A stretch of 54,265 nucleotides of DNA, from the NCBI GenBank assembly GCA_937901255.1, contig CALCHN010000076.1:1-54265 (forward strand), in the 5' to 3' direction. The translations under genes and the position numbers were made by a program. This DNA is from an uncultured Flavobacteriales bacterium (lineage in GTDB: Bacteria; Bacteroidota; Bacteroidia; Flavobacteriales_E; Vicingaceae). Below, piece by piece: positions 44,291-53,146 of this stretch; within the stretch, counting starts at the first letter, position 1; every line of letters begins with the position of its first letter. The notes under the pieces were generated by a model. It made no database searches and was not told the DNA's origin. It saw only the letters and a program-made list of their open reading frames with translations.

Positions 44291-44923
44291 TTAGTTTTTA
44301 CCGATTAACTGATAACGAATACTAAAGTTTAAATCTACATTGTACCAACCTCTGTTGAACAGTTTGTTTAAAAAGCCTATATTTTGATCTAGATTATTAA
44401 AATCTCTAATAGGAACCAATGAGTTTTTAGTTCTAAAGTTGATGATAAAATTATCGTTAACATGGTATTCCAATCCTAATACTCCGCCAATATCTGCACT
44501 TTTAAAAGGATAAGGATTTTGTTGAATGTTTACTTCACCAAATTGGTCTTCCATTTTTACATTTAGTAAGTAACCGTAATATCCTCCTAATTCAAAAAAG
44601 AAAGATTTGTGTCGATACCTTACTACTAATGGAATTTCCAAATAATTTAGACGTAAGTTAAAAGATCTAAAATCTCCATTGGCTGGGTCGGGAACTTTTC
44701 TAGCTCCTTTACCAATATAATAAATTTCGAACTGCATAGAAACATGGTCGGAAAAATCGGTATTGGTAAATGCACCAAGTATTAATCCTGGTTTTTTGTA
44801 TCCGCCATAACCATCTCCTTCTACCTGAGCGGCACTAACCCCTAAAATAGCTCCCGATTTAAAAGTTTGTGAAAAACCATTAAAACCAATAAAAATAAGT
44901 GCTATTAAAAGTAGTTTTTTCAT
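44291..44923 (-). CDS. Outer-membrane beta-barrel protein, PorT-like family
   Basis: The 210-residue product has a signal peptide (MKKLLLIALIFIGFNGFSQ). It then alternates amphipathic strands such as VSMQFEIYYIGKGARKV and KSFFFELGGYYGYLLNVKM, ending in an aromatic-rich strand (FSIRYQLIGKN). This fits the ~200-residue 'porin family / PorT-like' barrel group of Bacteroidota, which has mostly unknown cargo. It lies between purD and ubiX on the same strand. PorT itself has not been shown here. Confidence 0.8.
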   Translation of the reverse strand: MKKLLLIALIFIGFNGFSQTFKSGAILGVSAAQVEGDGYGGYKKPGLILGAFTNTDFSDHVSMQFEIYYIGKGARKVPDPANGDFRSFNLRLNYLEIPLVVRYRHKSFFFELGGYYGYLLNVKMEDQFGEVNIQQNPYPFKSADIGGVLGLEYHVNDNFIINFRTKNSLVPIRDFNNLDQNIGFLNKLFNRGWYNVDLNFSIRYQLIGKN

Positions 44924-44959
44924 TAATGATGAAGTTGGTTGCTGTTAAAGTTAAGCAAA

Positions 44960-46246
44960 TTAATTGTTATAGGTAAGCAGGTCTTGTCCGATATCTTTTC
45001 TGTAATACTTCTTTTCAAACTGAATTTTTTCCGCATTTTTAAAAGATTTTTCCAGTGCTTCTTCTAAAGAATTTCCAAATGAAGTAACAGCAATCACTCT
45101 TCCGCCATTGGTAACTACATGGTTATCTTTAATAGTTGTTCCAGCATGAAAAATAGTACTTCCTTCCACATTTTCTAAGCCGTTTATCACTTTTCCTTTT
45201 TCGTAGGCTTCGGGGTAACCACCAGATACTAACATTACAGTAGTAGCTGTTTGTGGATTAATTTTTATTTCTTTTTCGTGGAGGGTTTGAGTAGCTACAC
45301 CATGGAATAAATCTAGTAAATCCGACTCAATTCTTGGAATTACCACCTCTGTTTCGGGATCTCCCATTCTAACATTGTACTCAATTACAAAAGGATTTCC
45401 GTTGTTGTTCATCAAACCAATAAAAATAAAACCTTTGTAGTTAATGTTTTCTTTTTTTAAACCTTCAATAGTAGGTTTTACCACTTGTTCTTCTACTTTC
45501 GACAAGAAATTTTCATCAGCAAAAGGAACGGGAGAAATTGCTCCCATACCGCCAGTGTTCAAGCCTGTATCGCCTTCTCCAATTCTTTTGTAGTCTTTGG
45601 CTGCGGGTAATATTTTATAACTATTGCCATCAGTTAATACAAAAACAGAAAGCTCTATCCCCGATAAAAATTCTTCAATGACTACTTTGGCAGATGCTTC
45701 TCCAAATTTTTTATTGCTCAGCATTTCTGTTAATTCGTTTTTGGCTTCGGTTAAATTATCTAAAATTACCACGCCCTTGCCTGCTGCTAAGCCATCTGCT
45801 TTTAACACATAAGGAGGAGATAACGTTTCTAAAAAGGTTAATCCGTCATTTAAGGTGTCGTTGGTAAAAGATTGATATTGGGCGGTAGGTATATCATGTT
45901 TAATCATGAATTTTTTAGAAAATTCTTTGCTGCCTTCTAATTCTGCACCATCTTTTTGAGGACCAACAATGCCAATGTTTTTAAGTTCGTTATCTGCAAG
46001 AAAAAAATCGCAAATACCATTTACTAATGGGTCTTCGGGGCCAACAACAACTAATGAAATGTTGTTTTCCAATACCACTTTTTTTATGGTATCGAAATCA
46101 TTTACATTAATATTTAAATTGGTAGCAAATTGAGCTGTTCCGGCATTTCCGGGAGCTACAAACAATTTAGTAAGCAAGTTGCTTTCATTAATCTTCCATG
46201 CTAAGGCATGTTCTCTACCTCCTGAACCTAAAACCAATACATTCAT
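44960..46246 (-). CDS. purD: Phosphoribosylamine-glycine ligase
   Basis: The 428-residue ATP-grasp enzyme makes GAR in purine synthesis. The N-terminal MNVLVLGSGGREHALAWKI is diagnostic, so I start at 46246 and not at a Met 9 codons upstream. The ATP-grasp middle (VLKADGLAAGKGVVIL) and GDTGLNTGGMGAISPVPF are also present. Length is normal. It precedes a beta-barrel gene and ubiX with short gaps, so they may share a transcript. Confidence 0.95.
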   Translation of the reverse strand: MNVLVLGSGGREHALAWKINESNLLTKLFVAPGNAGTAQFATNLNINVNDFDTIKKVVLENNISLVVVGPEDPLVNGICDFFLADNELKNIGIVGPQKDGAELEGSKEFSKKFMIKHDIPTAQYQSFTNDTLNDGLTFLETLSPPYVLKADGLAAGKGVVILDNLTEAKNELTEMLSNKKFGEASAKVVIEEFLSGIELSVFVLTDGNSYKILPAAKDYKRIGEGDTGLNTGGMGAISPVPFADENFLSKVEEQVVKPTIEGLKKENINYKGFIFIGLMNNNGNPFVIEYNVRMGDPETEVVIPRIESDLLDLFHGVATQTLHEKEIKINPQTATTVMLVSGGYPEAYEKGKVINGLENVEGSTIFHAGTTIKDNHVVTNGGRVIAVTSFGNSLEEALEKSFKNAEKIQFEKKYYRKDIGQDLLTYNN

Positions 46247-46270
46247 TGTTACTTTTTTTGATTTGAAGTG

Positions 46271-46278
46271 CAAAAATA
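46271..46278 (-). promoter_or_regulatory. -7 box for purD
   Basis: TATTTTTG on the minus strand fits TAnnTTTG, 24 bases before the chosen purD start. Confidence 0.45.
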
Positions 46279-46316
46279 AGTAATACTAGCTTAAAAAGTA
46301 GTGTTAAAAAATTGAA

Positions 46317-47012
46317 TTATTCGGCAAAACGATAACCTTTCCCTTTAATGGTTTTGATAATGTTTTCTCCTATTTTTTCTCTAATTTTTCTGATGTGTAC
46401 ATCAATAATTCTAGGGTTGTTATTGTCTGTATTTTCCCATACAGAGTTATAGAGTTCATCTCTAGTAAAAATTCTTTTAGGATTGCTTATGAGAAGATAA
46501 AGCAGTTCAAATTGTTTTTTCTGTAGAGCAATTTCTTGGTTATCTTTTTCAATTAAATAGCTCTCTCTGTTTATTTTTATAGAATTGTTGTAGATGTTCG
46601 ATATAGATTTGTTTTTTGCTATGGTTTTTCTTTTTAATAAAGCAGCTATCTTTTTTAATAGTAATTGTGGTTGTATGGTAGGGGTAATAAAATCATCTGC
46701 TCCTGCTTTGTAAGCTTCCACCTGAATGTATTCTTGAGTTTCTTCGGAAACAAGAAGAACACTAGCATTCTCAAATTTATTTTTAATGATTTCGCAGATT
46801 TCTATTCCGTCAAATTGAGCCAATTGTAGCTCCACCAAAAAAATATCTTGTTGTTTTTGAGTAATAAGTTCTATAGGTGTGTTTTCAGAAATGATAATGG
46901 TTGTAAGGTCAATTTTTTTCTCTTTAAAAAATGCTTGGATGCTTTTTAGCTTTTTTTCGTTGCTAGTTACAATGGTAATAGAGGGCAGTATATGGTTAGA
47001 CTTTATCATCAA
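46317..47012 (-). CDS. OmpR-type response regulator with a degenerate receiver
   Basis: The 231-residue protein has a receiver-like N-terminal domain (about 10-128) and an intact winged-helix DNA-binding domain (about 140-230: FTRDELYNSVW, IDVHIRKIREKIG, TIKGKGYRF). The phosphoacceptor Asp is replaced by E61 (FLVELQLAQFDG). The acidic pair is missing (IVTSNE in place of IVDDE), and the conserved Lys is lost (DDFITPTIQ in place of DY.xKP). It is thus unlikely to be switched by ordinary phosphorylation. No histidine kinase is adjacent. It may act as a constitutive or otherwise controlled regulator. Confidence 0.85.
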   Translation of the reverse strand: MMIKSNHILPSITIVTSNEKKLKSIQAFFKEKKIDLTTIIISENTPIELITQKQQDIFLVELQLAQFDGIEICEIIKNKFENASVLLVSEETQEYIQVEAYKAGADDFITPTIQPQLLLKKIAALLKRKTIAKNKSISNIYNNSIKINRESYLIEKDNQEIALQKKQFELLYLLISNPKRIFTRDELYNSVWENTDNNNPRIIDVHIRKIREKIGENIIKTIKGKGYRFAE

Positions 47013-47122
47013 CTCAAAAGTAGTTTTACTTTATTTTTGTTGAGTTAAGCTAACTTTATCGACTTATTAAACCTTTTTAATCTTAATGTTAATGAGGTAA
47101 CTTTAAGTTAATATTGTTTGGG

Positions 47123-47305
47123 TTAACCCGAATTATTCGTGGGGTTTCGTTATGAAAAGTCAAAACATCAATGAATAAGGGAAGCACAGGGATTTATTTC
47201 CGAGGAATTGTAACCCCAATTTTGAGGTAAATAAATTTCGAGCATTTCCTTAGACAACAGGTGGTTTGGCTTTGTAATAGGAATTCCATGAATAATTCGG
47301 GTTAA
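47123..47305. mobile_element. ~183-bp element with 20-bp terminal inverted repeats (MITE-like)
   Basis: Terminal repeats TTAACCCGAATTATTCGTGG (47123-47142) and CCATGAATAATTCGGGTTAA (47286-47305) match in 19 of 20 positions. The interior also folds (around 47192-47246) and holds no ORF. If TTAA is a target duplication, the core starts CCCGAATTATTC. The right end overlaps the folA stop codon. The rest of the 47013-47301 gap holds nothing I could assign. Confidence 0.6.
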
Positions 47306-47808
47306 ATTCTAGAATAAACACAAAAACTAAAATCATAAGCATGTTTTTCGTCTTTGCTGTGATGTTCTTCATTTGTTTTTTGCCATTTTTTAGTTTCTAT
47401 TTCAGGAAAAAAGGTATCACCCTCAAAAGCATGATGAACATGTGTAATGTACATTTTATCTACTAAACCTTTGTCTAAAGCTTCTTTATAAATTTGTCCG
47501 CCACCAATAATAAAAACTTCTGTTTCATTATTCTTTTTAGCAAATTCAATAGCAGTTTCTAAAGAATTAAGAATCACACAATTTTCTTCTGTAAAATTAT
47601 TTTGTCGGGTAAGTACTATGTTAGTTCTATTCGCCAACGGACGAAATTTTTCGGGAATAGAAATGTAATTTTTCCTACCGGTAATAATATGATGGTTTAG
47701 GGTAGTTTGTTTAAAAAACTGCATATCTTTAGGCAGGTGCCAAATAAGGGTATTGTCTTTACCGATAACATTATTTTCGGCAACAGCCACAATTAGAGAT
47801 ACTATCAT
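47302..47808 (-). CDS. folA: Dihydrofolate reductase
   Basis: The 168-residue enzyme reduces dihydrofolate with NADPH. The motif VAVAENNVIGKDNTLIWHLP, with W-H-LP and D in KDMQFFKQTT, marks the active site. I start at 47808, whose ATG overlaps the M61 stop TGA by 4 bases (ATGA); a Met five codons earlier is possible. The stop codon TAA lies inside the right terminal repeat of the adjacent element, so the final residues may have been set by its insertion. Confidence 0.92.
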   Translation of the reverse strand: MIVSLIVAVAENNVIGKDNTLIWHLPKDMQFFKQTTLNHHIITGRKNYISIPEKFRPLANRTNIVLTRQNNFTEENCVILNSLETAIEFAKKNNETEVFIIGGGQIYKEALDKGLVDKMYITHVHHAFEGDTFFPEIETKKWQKTNEEHHSKDEKHAYDFSFCVYSRI

Positions 47809-49577
47809 AGTTGTATTAGCCATTTTTCGTGTAACTTTTTCATTTCGTCAGTAGCACTTTCGGCTTTAAAAATATAATACCTAATAATAGTTCTAGGTTT
47901 CATAGGGATTTTAATGGTCTGAATAATATTGTCTCTACTGATTAAAATATCGAGCATATCACCTTCTTTTTTGTTTTCAGTTATTTCATCATAATTATCC
48001 GAAAAACGATAGTCGTCTATTGCCAAAATTTCGTCATTAACATTTAATCCGCCATCATAAGCAGCAGAATTTCTATAAACTGTTCTTATGGTGTTTCCAG
48101 AAAGAGAAACTCCTAAGCTTAAACTATTTTCGGTAAGTGGTTCTACTTGAAAGCCAACATAACTAAATAGTGTAGGGTAGTCGAATGTTTCAGTACCGTT
48201 AATGTATTTTGCATAAAAATCATCTAAATTTAATCCACTAACTTCTTCCAATGTTTTTTTCATTTCTTCGGAAGTAAATCCTCTACTTTCTTGCTTGTAA
48301 TACTTGCTGTAAAGGAGTTTCATTACGTCATCTAAAGATTTTTCTCCTTTGGTGTTTTTAATAATCATTAAATCCAACACATTGGCAACTACACTTCCTT
48401 TAGTGTAATAGGAAATAGTAGTGTTGTAGCTGTTTTCAGTTGGTCTGTAAGCTTTTATCCAAGCATCAAAACTAGCATGAGCTACCGGCTGAACTTTATT
48501 TCCTGGTTGGTTTTCAATACTATTAATAGAAGATGAAAATTTACTTAAGATTTCCTCTTCGGTGTAAATGCCTGCTCTGTAAAGTAGCAATTCGTCATAA
48601 TAACTGGTAAAGCCTTCCATTACCCAAAGCAGAGAAGTATAATTTTCGTTTGAATAATCAAAAGGACCTAATTCAATAGGTCTAATTCTTTTTACATTCC
48701 ACAAATGAAAATATTCGTGAGCAACCAAACTTAAAAAGCCTTTGTAAGCAGAACCGCTGTATGTCCATCTGTTCACTTGCAAGGTAGTAGAACTGAGGTG
48801 TTCTAATCCGCCACTTCCTCTGGTAAGATTATGAATAATAAAAGTATATTCTTTGTTGGGATTCTCGCCAAAAACATTGGTGCAAGCTTCTACTACTTTT
48901 GCCATGTCTTTTTTTAGCGTATCTATATTATAGTTTCCTTCGCCATACATAGCAACATGATGAAGCACTCCTGCAGCAGTAAAATCAAAAGTAACATGAT
49001 TACCAATTTCAAAAGGAGCATCTACTAATATGTCGTAATTTTCGGCAACATAAACAAAACCTTTTTCTCCTTTGGCTTTAGGTAGAGCGGTACTTACTTT
49101 TTTCCAGTCTTTATAAGGATGTATGGTTACTTTAGAATTTTCTTTTTGAGCGGGTTGGTGAGCCATAAATATACTTGTGCCATTAAAATAACCGTGTGAA
49201 GCATCTAAAAAACTTGTTCTTACACTCATTTCATAAGCATAAACTTTATACGAAACAGTAATATCAGATTTGTTGTTAGATTTAATTCGCCAAGTATTTT
49301 TATTAATTTTTTCGATGTTTAATTCCTTAGCATTTTGTTTAGCAGAAACAGCTTCAACACTTTTAGCAAATTCTCTAATTAAGTAAGAACCAGGAGCCCA
49401 TGTCGGCATGTAAATATCAACTTCATTTCCTTCATAATTTTTAATTATCATTTTTACTTCAAAGTAATGAGTGTGCGGTTCGCTCATGCTTACTTCATAA
49501 TCTACATTAGCAGCTTGGTTTTGAGTGGTTAAAAACAATGTAGAAATAATGATTAACAGTACGGATAGGTGTTTCAT
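47805..49577 (-). CDS. M61-family metallopeptidase with PDZ domain
   Basis: The 590-residue exported aminopeptidase-type enzyme has a signal peptide (MKHLSVLLIIISTLFLTTQN). Zinc ligands are H287 and H291 in HEYFHLWNVK, with E288 catalytic and E321 (EGFTSYYDE) as the likely third ligand. The beta N-domain (about 25-200) precedes it, and a PDZ domain (about 480-570) is at the end. Relatives are often annotated glycyl aminopeptidases. It overlaps folA by 4 bases; the pairing is structural and not pathway-based. Confidence 0.92.
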   Translation of the reverse strand: MKHLSVLLIIISTLFLTTQNQAANVDYEVSMSEPHTHYFEVKMIIKNYEGNEVDIYMPTWAPGSYLIREFAKSVEAVSAKQNAKELNIEKINKNTWRIKSNNKSDITVSYKVYAYEMSVRTSFLDASHGYFNGTSIFMAHQPAQKENSKVTIHPYKDWKKVSTALPKAKGEKGFVYVAENYDILVDAPFEIGNHVTFDFTAAGVLHHVAMYGEGNYNIDTLKKDMAKVVEACTNVFGENPNKEYTFIIHNLTRGSGGLEHLSSTTLQVNRWTYSGSAYKGFLSLVAHEYFHLWNVKRIRPIELGPFDYSNENYTSLLWVMEGFTSYYDELLLYRAGIYTEEEILSKFSSSINSIENQPGNKVQPVAHASFDAWIKAYRPTENSYNTTISYYTKGSVVANVLDLMIIKNTKGEKSLDDVMKLLYSKYYKQESRGFTSEEMKKTLEEVSGLNLDDFYAKYINGTETFDYPTLFSYVGFQVEPLTENSLSLGVSLSGNTIRTVYRNSAAYDGGLNVNDEILAIDDYRFSDNYDEITENKKEGDMLDILISRDNIIQTIKIPMKPRTIIRYYIFKAESATDEMKKLHEKWLIQL

Positions 49578-49767
49578 TTGATTGTAAATTTTATGAATAA
49601 TGTTTAAATATTGTTAAAAGTAAAATTAGCTAATAATATTTAGTAAAAAAAGTGGTTTTAAATAACTATATTTACACTACAAAATTGAAACATATTAGAT
49701 AAATAAAAAGTATAATGTTGTTATTAATAAGACTGACAGACTTTTAAAAATAAAAAACTAACTACCT

Positions 49768-49962
49768 ATGAAAAAAAGTAAACTTGAATATGCAAAAACC
49801 ATTTTGAAGAAAGTGAGTTTTGATATCAAATTATTTAGAAAAGAACTAGCAAAATCATATCAATACCTAATGGAAGATGAAATAAAGGAATTAATGAATT
49901 GGGTAGAGAAAAATTTTGGTCAGCAATATTGTCTCACACCTATTTACGTTAAAAATAATTAG
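49768..49962 (+). CDS. Small conserved Bacteroidota protein, unknown
   Basis: The 64-residue basic protein is helical and Lys-rich at its start (KKSKLEYAKTILKKVSFD). The pattern SFDIKLFRKELAKSYQYLM followed by EIKELMNWVEKNFG is one I associate with short hypothetical proteins common in the phylum. Codon use looks normal. It sits alone before the cold-shock gene. There is no signal peptide or known motif, so function is unknown. Confidence 0.65.
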   Translation: MKKSKLEYAKTILKKVSFDIKLFRKELAKSYQYLMEDEIKELMNWVEKNFGQQYCLTPIYVKNN

Positions 49963-50022
49963 TTTTTTAATTACTGTTTTTCAAATAATTAAGTAAAAAT
50001 GTTTTTCTATGCTTTTTTTGCA

Positions 50023-50030
50023 TAAATTTG
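50023..50030 (+). promoter_or_regulatory. -7 box for the cold-shock gene
   Basis: TAAATTTG fits TAnnTTTG, 27 bases before the csp start. Confidence 0.5.
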
Positions 50031-50057
50031 CTTTTTATAAATTAATAATTTTTTACA

Positions 50058-50249
50058 ATGAAAAACGGTACAATTAAATTTTTTAATGATGAAAAAGGTT
50101 GGGGATTTATTACTCCAGAAGACGGAAGTAAAGATATCTTCGTTCACCATTCATCTAGTAATCAACCATTAAATGAAGGCGACAACGTTTCTTTCGATAT
50201 CGAAGATAGCGATAGAGGACCAAAAGCCATTAATGTGCAAGTTCAATAA
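50058..50249 (+). CDS. CspA-family cold-shock protein
   Basis: The 63-residue single OB-fold protein binds single-stranded RNA and DNA and melts RNA structure at low temperature. RNP1-like GWGFI and RNP2-like DIFVHH are both present. Length is normal. It has its own promoter box and a strong terminator, so it forms a single-gene unit. A short 27-base leader suggests there is no long thermosensing 5' UTR. Confidence 0.93.
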   Translation: MKNGTIKFFNDEKGWGFITPEDGSKDIFVHHSSSNQPLNEGDNVSFDIEDSDRGPKAINVQVQ

Positions 50250-50274
50250 GAAATATATATTTTTTATTATTACT

Positions 50275-50307
50275 AAAAAACCCATCGATAAAATCGATGG
50301 GTTTTTT
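50275..50307 (+). terminator. Terminator of the cold-shock gene
   Basis: CCCATCGAT pairs with ATCGATGGG around AAA, extended by an A-run and T-run to 15 bp. It lies 26 bases after the csp stop. Confidence 0.85.
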
Positions 50308-50322
50308 TTATGCAATTTTATG

Positions 50323-50330
50323 TAAGTTTG
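50323..50330 (+). promoter_or_regulatory. -7 box for the YdeI/DUF1801 pair
   Basis: TAAGTTTG fits TAnnTTTG, 31 bases before the start at 50362. Confidence 0.45.
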
Positions 50331-50361
50331 TTATTGTAAACAAAAAGATTTTATTTTAAAA

Positions 50362-50976
50362 ATGAGTAATGACAAACGTATTGATGCATATATAGCAAAA
50401 TCTCAAGAATTTGCTCAGCCTATTTTAAATCATTTAAGAGGGTTAATTCATCAAGCAATACCAGAAGTTGAAGAAACCATAAAGTGGGGCATGCCTTTTT
50501 TCGATTATAAAGGTCCATTGTGCAACATGGCAGCATTTAAAAAACATGTGGTTTTTGGCTTTTGGAAAGGAAACCTTATAAAAGATCCTAAAGGTGTTTT
50601 AACGCAAAGAGCTGCCGATGGAAGCAATGCTATGGGGCATTTCGGAAAAATTACCTCTTTAAATTATTTACCTTCGGATAAAATAATTTTAAATCTGATT
50701 ACTCAGGCAAAAAAACTTAATGATGACGGTGTGAAGCTACCACCCAAAAAAGCAATAGCTAAAACATTAGACATTCCAGATGATTTTACAAAAGCGTTAA
50801 AAAAGAACAAAAATGCCCTAACAACTTTTGAAAACTTTAGTTATACTAACAAAAAGGAATATGTAGAATGGATTACTGATGCCAAAACTGAAAAAACCAG
50901 GAATCAGCGTTTAATAACAGCTATTGAGTGGATGGGGGAAGGAAAAGTAAGAAATTGGAAATACATTAAAAAATAA
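50362..50976 (+). CDS. YdeI/DUF1801-family protein with YdeI-type C-terminus
   Basis: The 204-residue cytosolic protein has a DUF1801/YdhG-like N-terminal domain (AQPILNHLRGLIHQAIPEVE, then IKWGMPFFDYKGPLCNMAAF). The C-terminal half has the YdeI-type segment IPDDFTKALKKNKNALTTFE and YVEWITDAKTEKTRNQRL. This matches YdeI/OmdA-like proteins, which are widespread and poorly understood. It starts a two-gene set with a smaller DUF1801 paralogue 6 bases away. Confidence 0.85.
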   Translation: MSNDKRIDAYIAKSQEFAQPILNHLRGLIHQAIPEVEETIKWGMPFFDYKGPLCNMAAFKKHVVFGFWKGNLIKDPKGVLTQRAADGSNAMGHFGKITSLNYLPSDKIILNLITQAKKLNDDGVKLPPKKAIAKTLDIPDDFTKALKKNKNALTTFENFSYTNKKEYVEWITDAKTEKTRNQRLITAIEWMGEGKVRNWKYIKK

Positions 50977-50981
50977 AAAAC

Positions 50982-51437
50982 ATGCAAACACAAGCTACAA
51001 CTCCAAATGAGTATATAGAAAAACTTCCTGAAGACAGAAAAGAAGTTATTCAGCAACTTAGAAATACTATAAAACATGCATTACCAAAAGGTTTTGAAGA
51101 AGTAGTGAGTTATGGCATGTTAGGTTATGTTGTGCCGCATAGTGTTTACCCTAGTGGATATCATTGCGACCCTAAACAACCGTTGCCTTTTATGGGATTG
51201 GCTTCGCAGAAAAATCATATCGGCTTTTACCACATGGGACTTTATGCTGATGAAAAATTATTAACTTGGTTTACTACCAACTATCCTAAACATTGCAAAA
51301 CTAAGTTAGATATGGGGAAAAGTTGCATAAGGTTTAAAAAACCAGAAAATATTCCTTTTGAACTATTAAGCGAATTGGTTCAAAAAATGACTGTAGCAGA
51401 TTGGGTGAAAATTTATGAGAAAAATCTGAAGAGATAA
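50982..51437 (+). CDS. DUF1801-family protein
   Basis: The 151-residue protein is a paralogue of the N-terminal part of its upstream neighbour. It has RKEVIQQLRNTIKHALPKGF and VVSYGMLGYVVP, then a Gly/Phe/Tyr-rich loop (SQKNHIGFYHMGLY). Only 6 bases separate the two genes, so they are co-transcribed and may interact. DUF1801 proteins have no settled function. The gene ends in a strong terminator. Confidence 0.85.
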   Translation: MQTQATTPNEYIEKLPEDRKEVIQQLRNTIKHALPKGFEEVVSYGMLGYVVPHSVYPSGYHCDPKQPLPFMGLASQKNHIGFYHMGLYADEKLLTWFTTNYPKHCKTKLDMGKSCIRFKKPENIPFELLSELVQKMTVADWVKIYEKNLKR

Positions 51438-51473
51438 CAAAAAGACTTCTATAATTTTATAGAAGTCTTTTTG
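51438..51473. terminator. Bidirectional terminator after the DUF1801 pair
   Basis: A perfect 16-bp stem (51438-51453 with 51458-51473), 4-base loop and T-run. It begins immediately after the stop codon and faces the convergent gene at 51496. Confidence 0.85.
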
Positions 51474-51495
51474 TTGTGATTAATATAATACCAAG

Positions 51496-53043
51496 CTAAT
51501 TAATTGAAATATTTCCAAATTTATATTCTTTACCTCTAACACCATAAATAATTAATGTATTGTCATCTATTTGCATAAACTTTTTTGGTTGTAATATAAT
51601 TTTATCATTTTCTTTATTTTTAAACAAGGGAACTCTTTTTAAATAGCCTTCTTCATTAATATTAACTAAGGTAGCAATAGATTTTTTAATCCTAACTGGT
51701 TTAATTTTTTTCTCGTTAGCTTTTAAAATTTCAATGTTGGCAGGGTGGTCATTAAAAATGATGTTTAAGTTATTTGTTGTTGTATTAAAGTTGACAGCAT
51801 AAGAGAGGTAAAATCCTGAACCATCAAAAGACTTTTTTGGAATTTTTCTTATCCATTCAATCTCTCCTTTTGGATTTACATTTACTACTATAATATCATT
51901 ATAATGATATACATAATGAGTTGTTGTAGCTCCTGTTTGGGGGTTTGTGGTTGTGTGAACAGTTACATAGTATTTTTCTGCAATTAAATATGCACCTCCA
52001 TCTTTTTTAGCATAAAAATAATCAAACACATAGCTTGTTAAACCTTTTCCTTTATCAGCTCTCCTTTCTCCAAGTTCATCAACCATAAAATCTTTATCAA
52101 AAGCTTTTGTAGAAGATTGAGTTACATTTGTTGTTTTAATATCAATAGACATGTAAAAAATACCATTGACACTACCTGTTGTTCTATCATCAGAGTAAAA
52201 TCCTCCTACATATAATTCTCCTTTAGCTTCGTTTAAATCATAATAAATGTCAGAAACCCATTTGTTTTTCAGTTTTATTTCATATTGTTTAAACTCCGCT
52301 TCTTTGTATTTATATGCAAGTATCGTATATGTTTTTGCTTGCTCGTGTTTCGTTTCTTTTTCTCCTTTGGATTTATCTGGGTATATAGTAGAAAGCATAA
52401 AAACGTTTCCTTCATTATCAACAACATAATCATTTATTTCAAAGTTTTTATCTCTATATGGTAATTTTACATCTTTTTCCCAAAGTATATTAAGTGAGTT
52501 GTCAAATACTTTATACGAAAACTTTTCATCAGCATATTTATCGTAAGTAGGGCTATAATAAAATAAAAGTTTCGTGCTATCTTTAGAAAGTACAAAATCC
52601 ATAGATAATGATTTTTTTCCATCAGTTTCTCTTTCATCTAGTAATTTAAACTTGCTACCTACTTTTCCTTTTTCATCAATTGGATAAGCAAAAGCATAAC
52701 TCTTATTGTTTTTTCTATCATTATAAGAAGCTAATAAAATGGGGATATTGTTTAATAATATAATACTTTCATAAGTTAAAAAATCTTTTCCCTTTTTAGG
52801 AATTAATAACTCTTTAGAGTATTTTAATTTCATTTGTTTATCATACTTTTCTATGATAGGGCCTGTGGAAGAACCTCTAGTTCCTCTAACAATATAAAAG
52901 TGACTTCCATCATCACCTATAATATTACTAGATGTTACTTTTGGTGGTGTTTTATAAGTGGGACCCCACTTTACTGTTACATTTTTTTGAGCTGATACAA
53001 TAACCGAAGCTATTAAAAAGAAAACTAGTAGAAAATTCTTCAT
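51496..53043 (-). CDS. Secreted protein of unknown function
   Basis: The 515-residue product has a signal peptide (MKNFLLVFFLIASVIVSAQ). The mature part has recurring strand-turn patterns (e.g. DYVVDNEGNVFMLSTIYPDK, KGELYVGGFYSDDRTTG), which suggest a beta-propeller. It has no T9SS sorting domain, so it probably stays in the periplasm or outer membrane. It is divergent from a barrel-like gene at 53147. I do not recognise a named family. Confidence 0.75.
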   Translation of the reverse strand: MKNFLLVFFLIASVIVSAQKNVTVKWGPTYKTPPKVTSSNIIGDDGSHFYIVRGTRGSSTGPIIEKYDKQMKLKYSKELLIPKKGKDFLTYESIILLNNIPILLASYNDRKNNKSYAFAYPIDEKGKVGSKFKLLDERETDGKKSLSMDFVLSKDSTKLLFYYSPTYDKYADEKFSYKVFDNSLNILWEKDVKLPYRDKNFEINDYVVDNEGNVFMLSTIYPDKSKGEKETKHEQAKTYTILAYKYKEAEFKQYEIKLKNKWVSDIYYDLNEAKGELYVGGFYSDDRTTGSVNGIFYMSIDIKTTNVTQSSTKAFDKDFMVDELGERRADKGKGLTSYVFDYFYAKKDGGAYLIAEKYYVTVHTTTNPQTGATTTHYVYHYNDIIVVNVNPKGEIEWIRKIPKKSFDGSGFYLSYAVNFNTTTNNLNIIFNDHPANIEILKANEKKIKPVRIKKSIATLVNINEEGYLKRVPLFKNKENDKIILQPKKFMQIDDNTLIIYGVRGKEYKFGNISIN

Positions 53044-53146
53044 AGATAATTGATTTATATTGTTTTAAATGTTAATGATTAGTTTAAGATGCAATAAATG
53101 TAGTAAAAACATTTTAAAAACCTACTTTTTTTTTAGTTTTACCTAT

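Noticed and set aside
47015..47022. TACTTTTG as the promoter of the response regulator
   Set aside because: It lies 2 bases before the start codon; a leaderless transcript is possible but unsupported.
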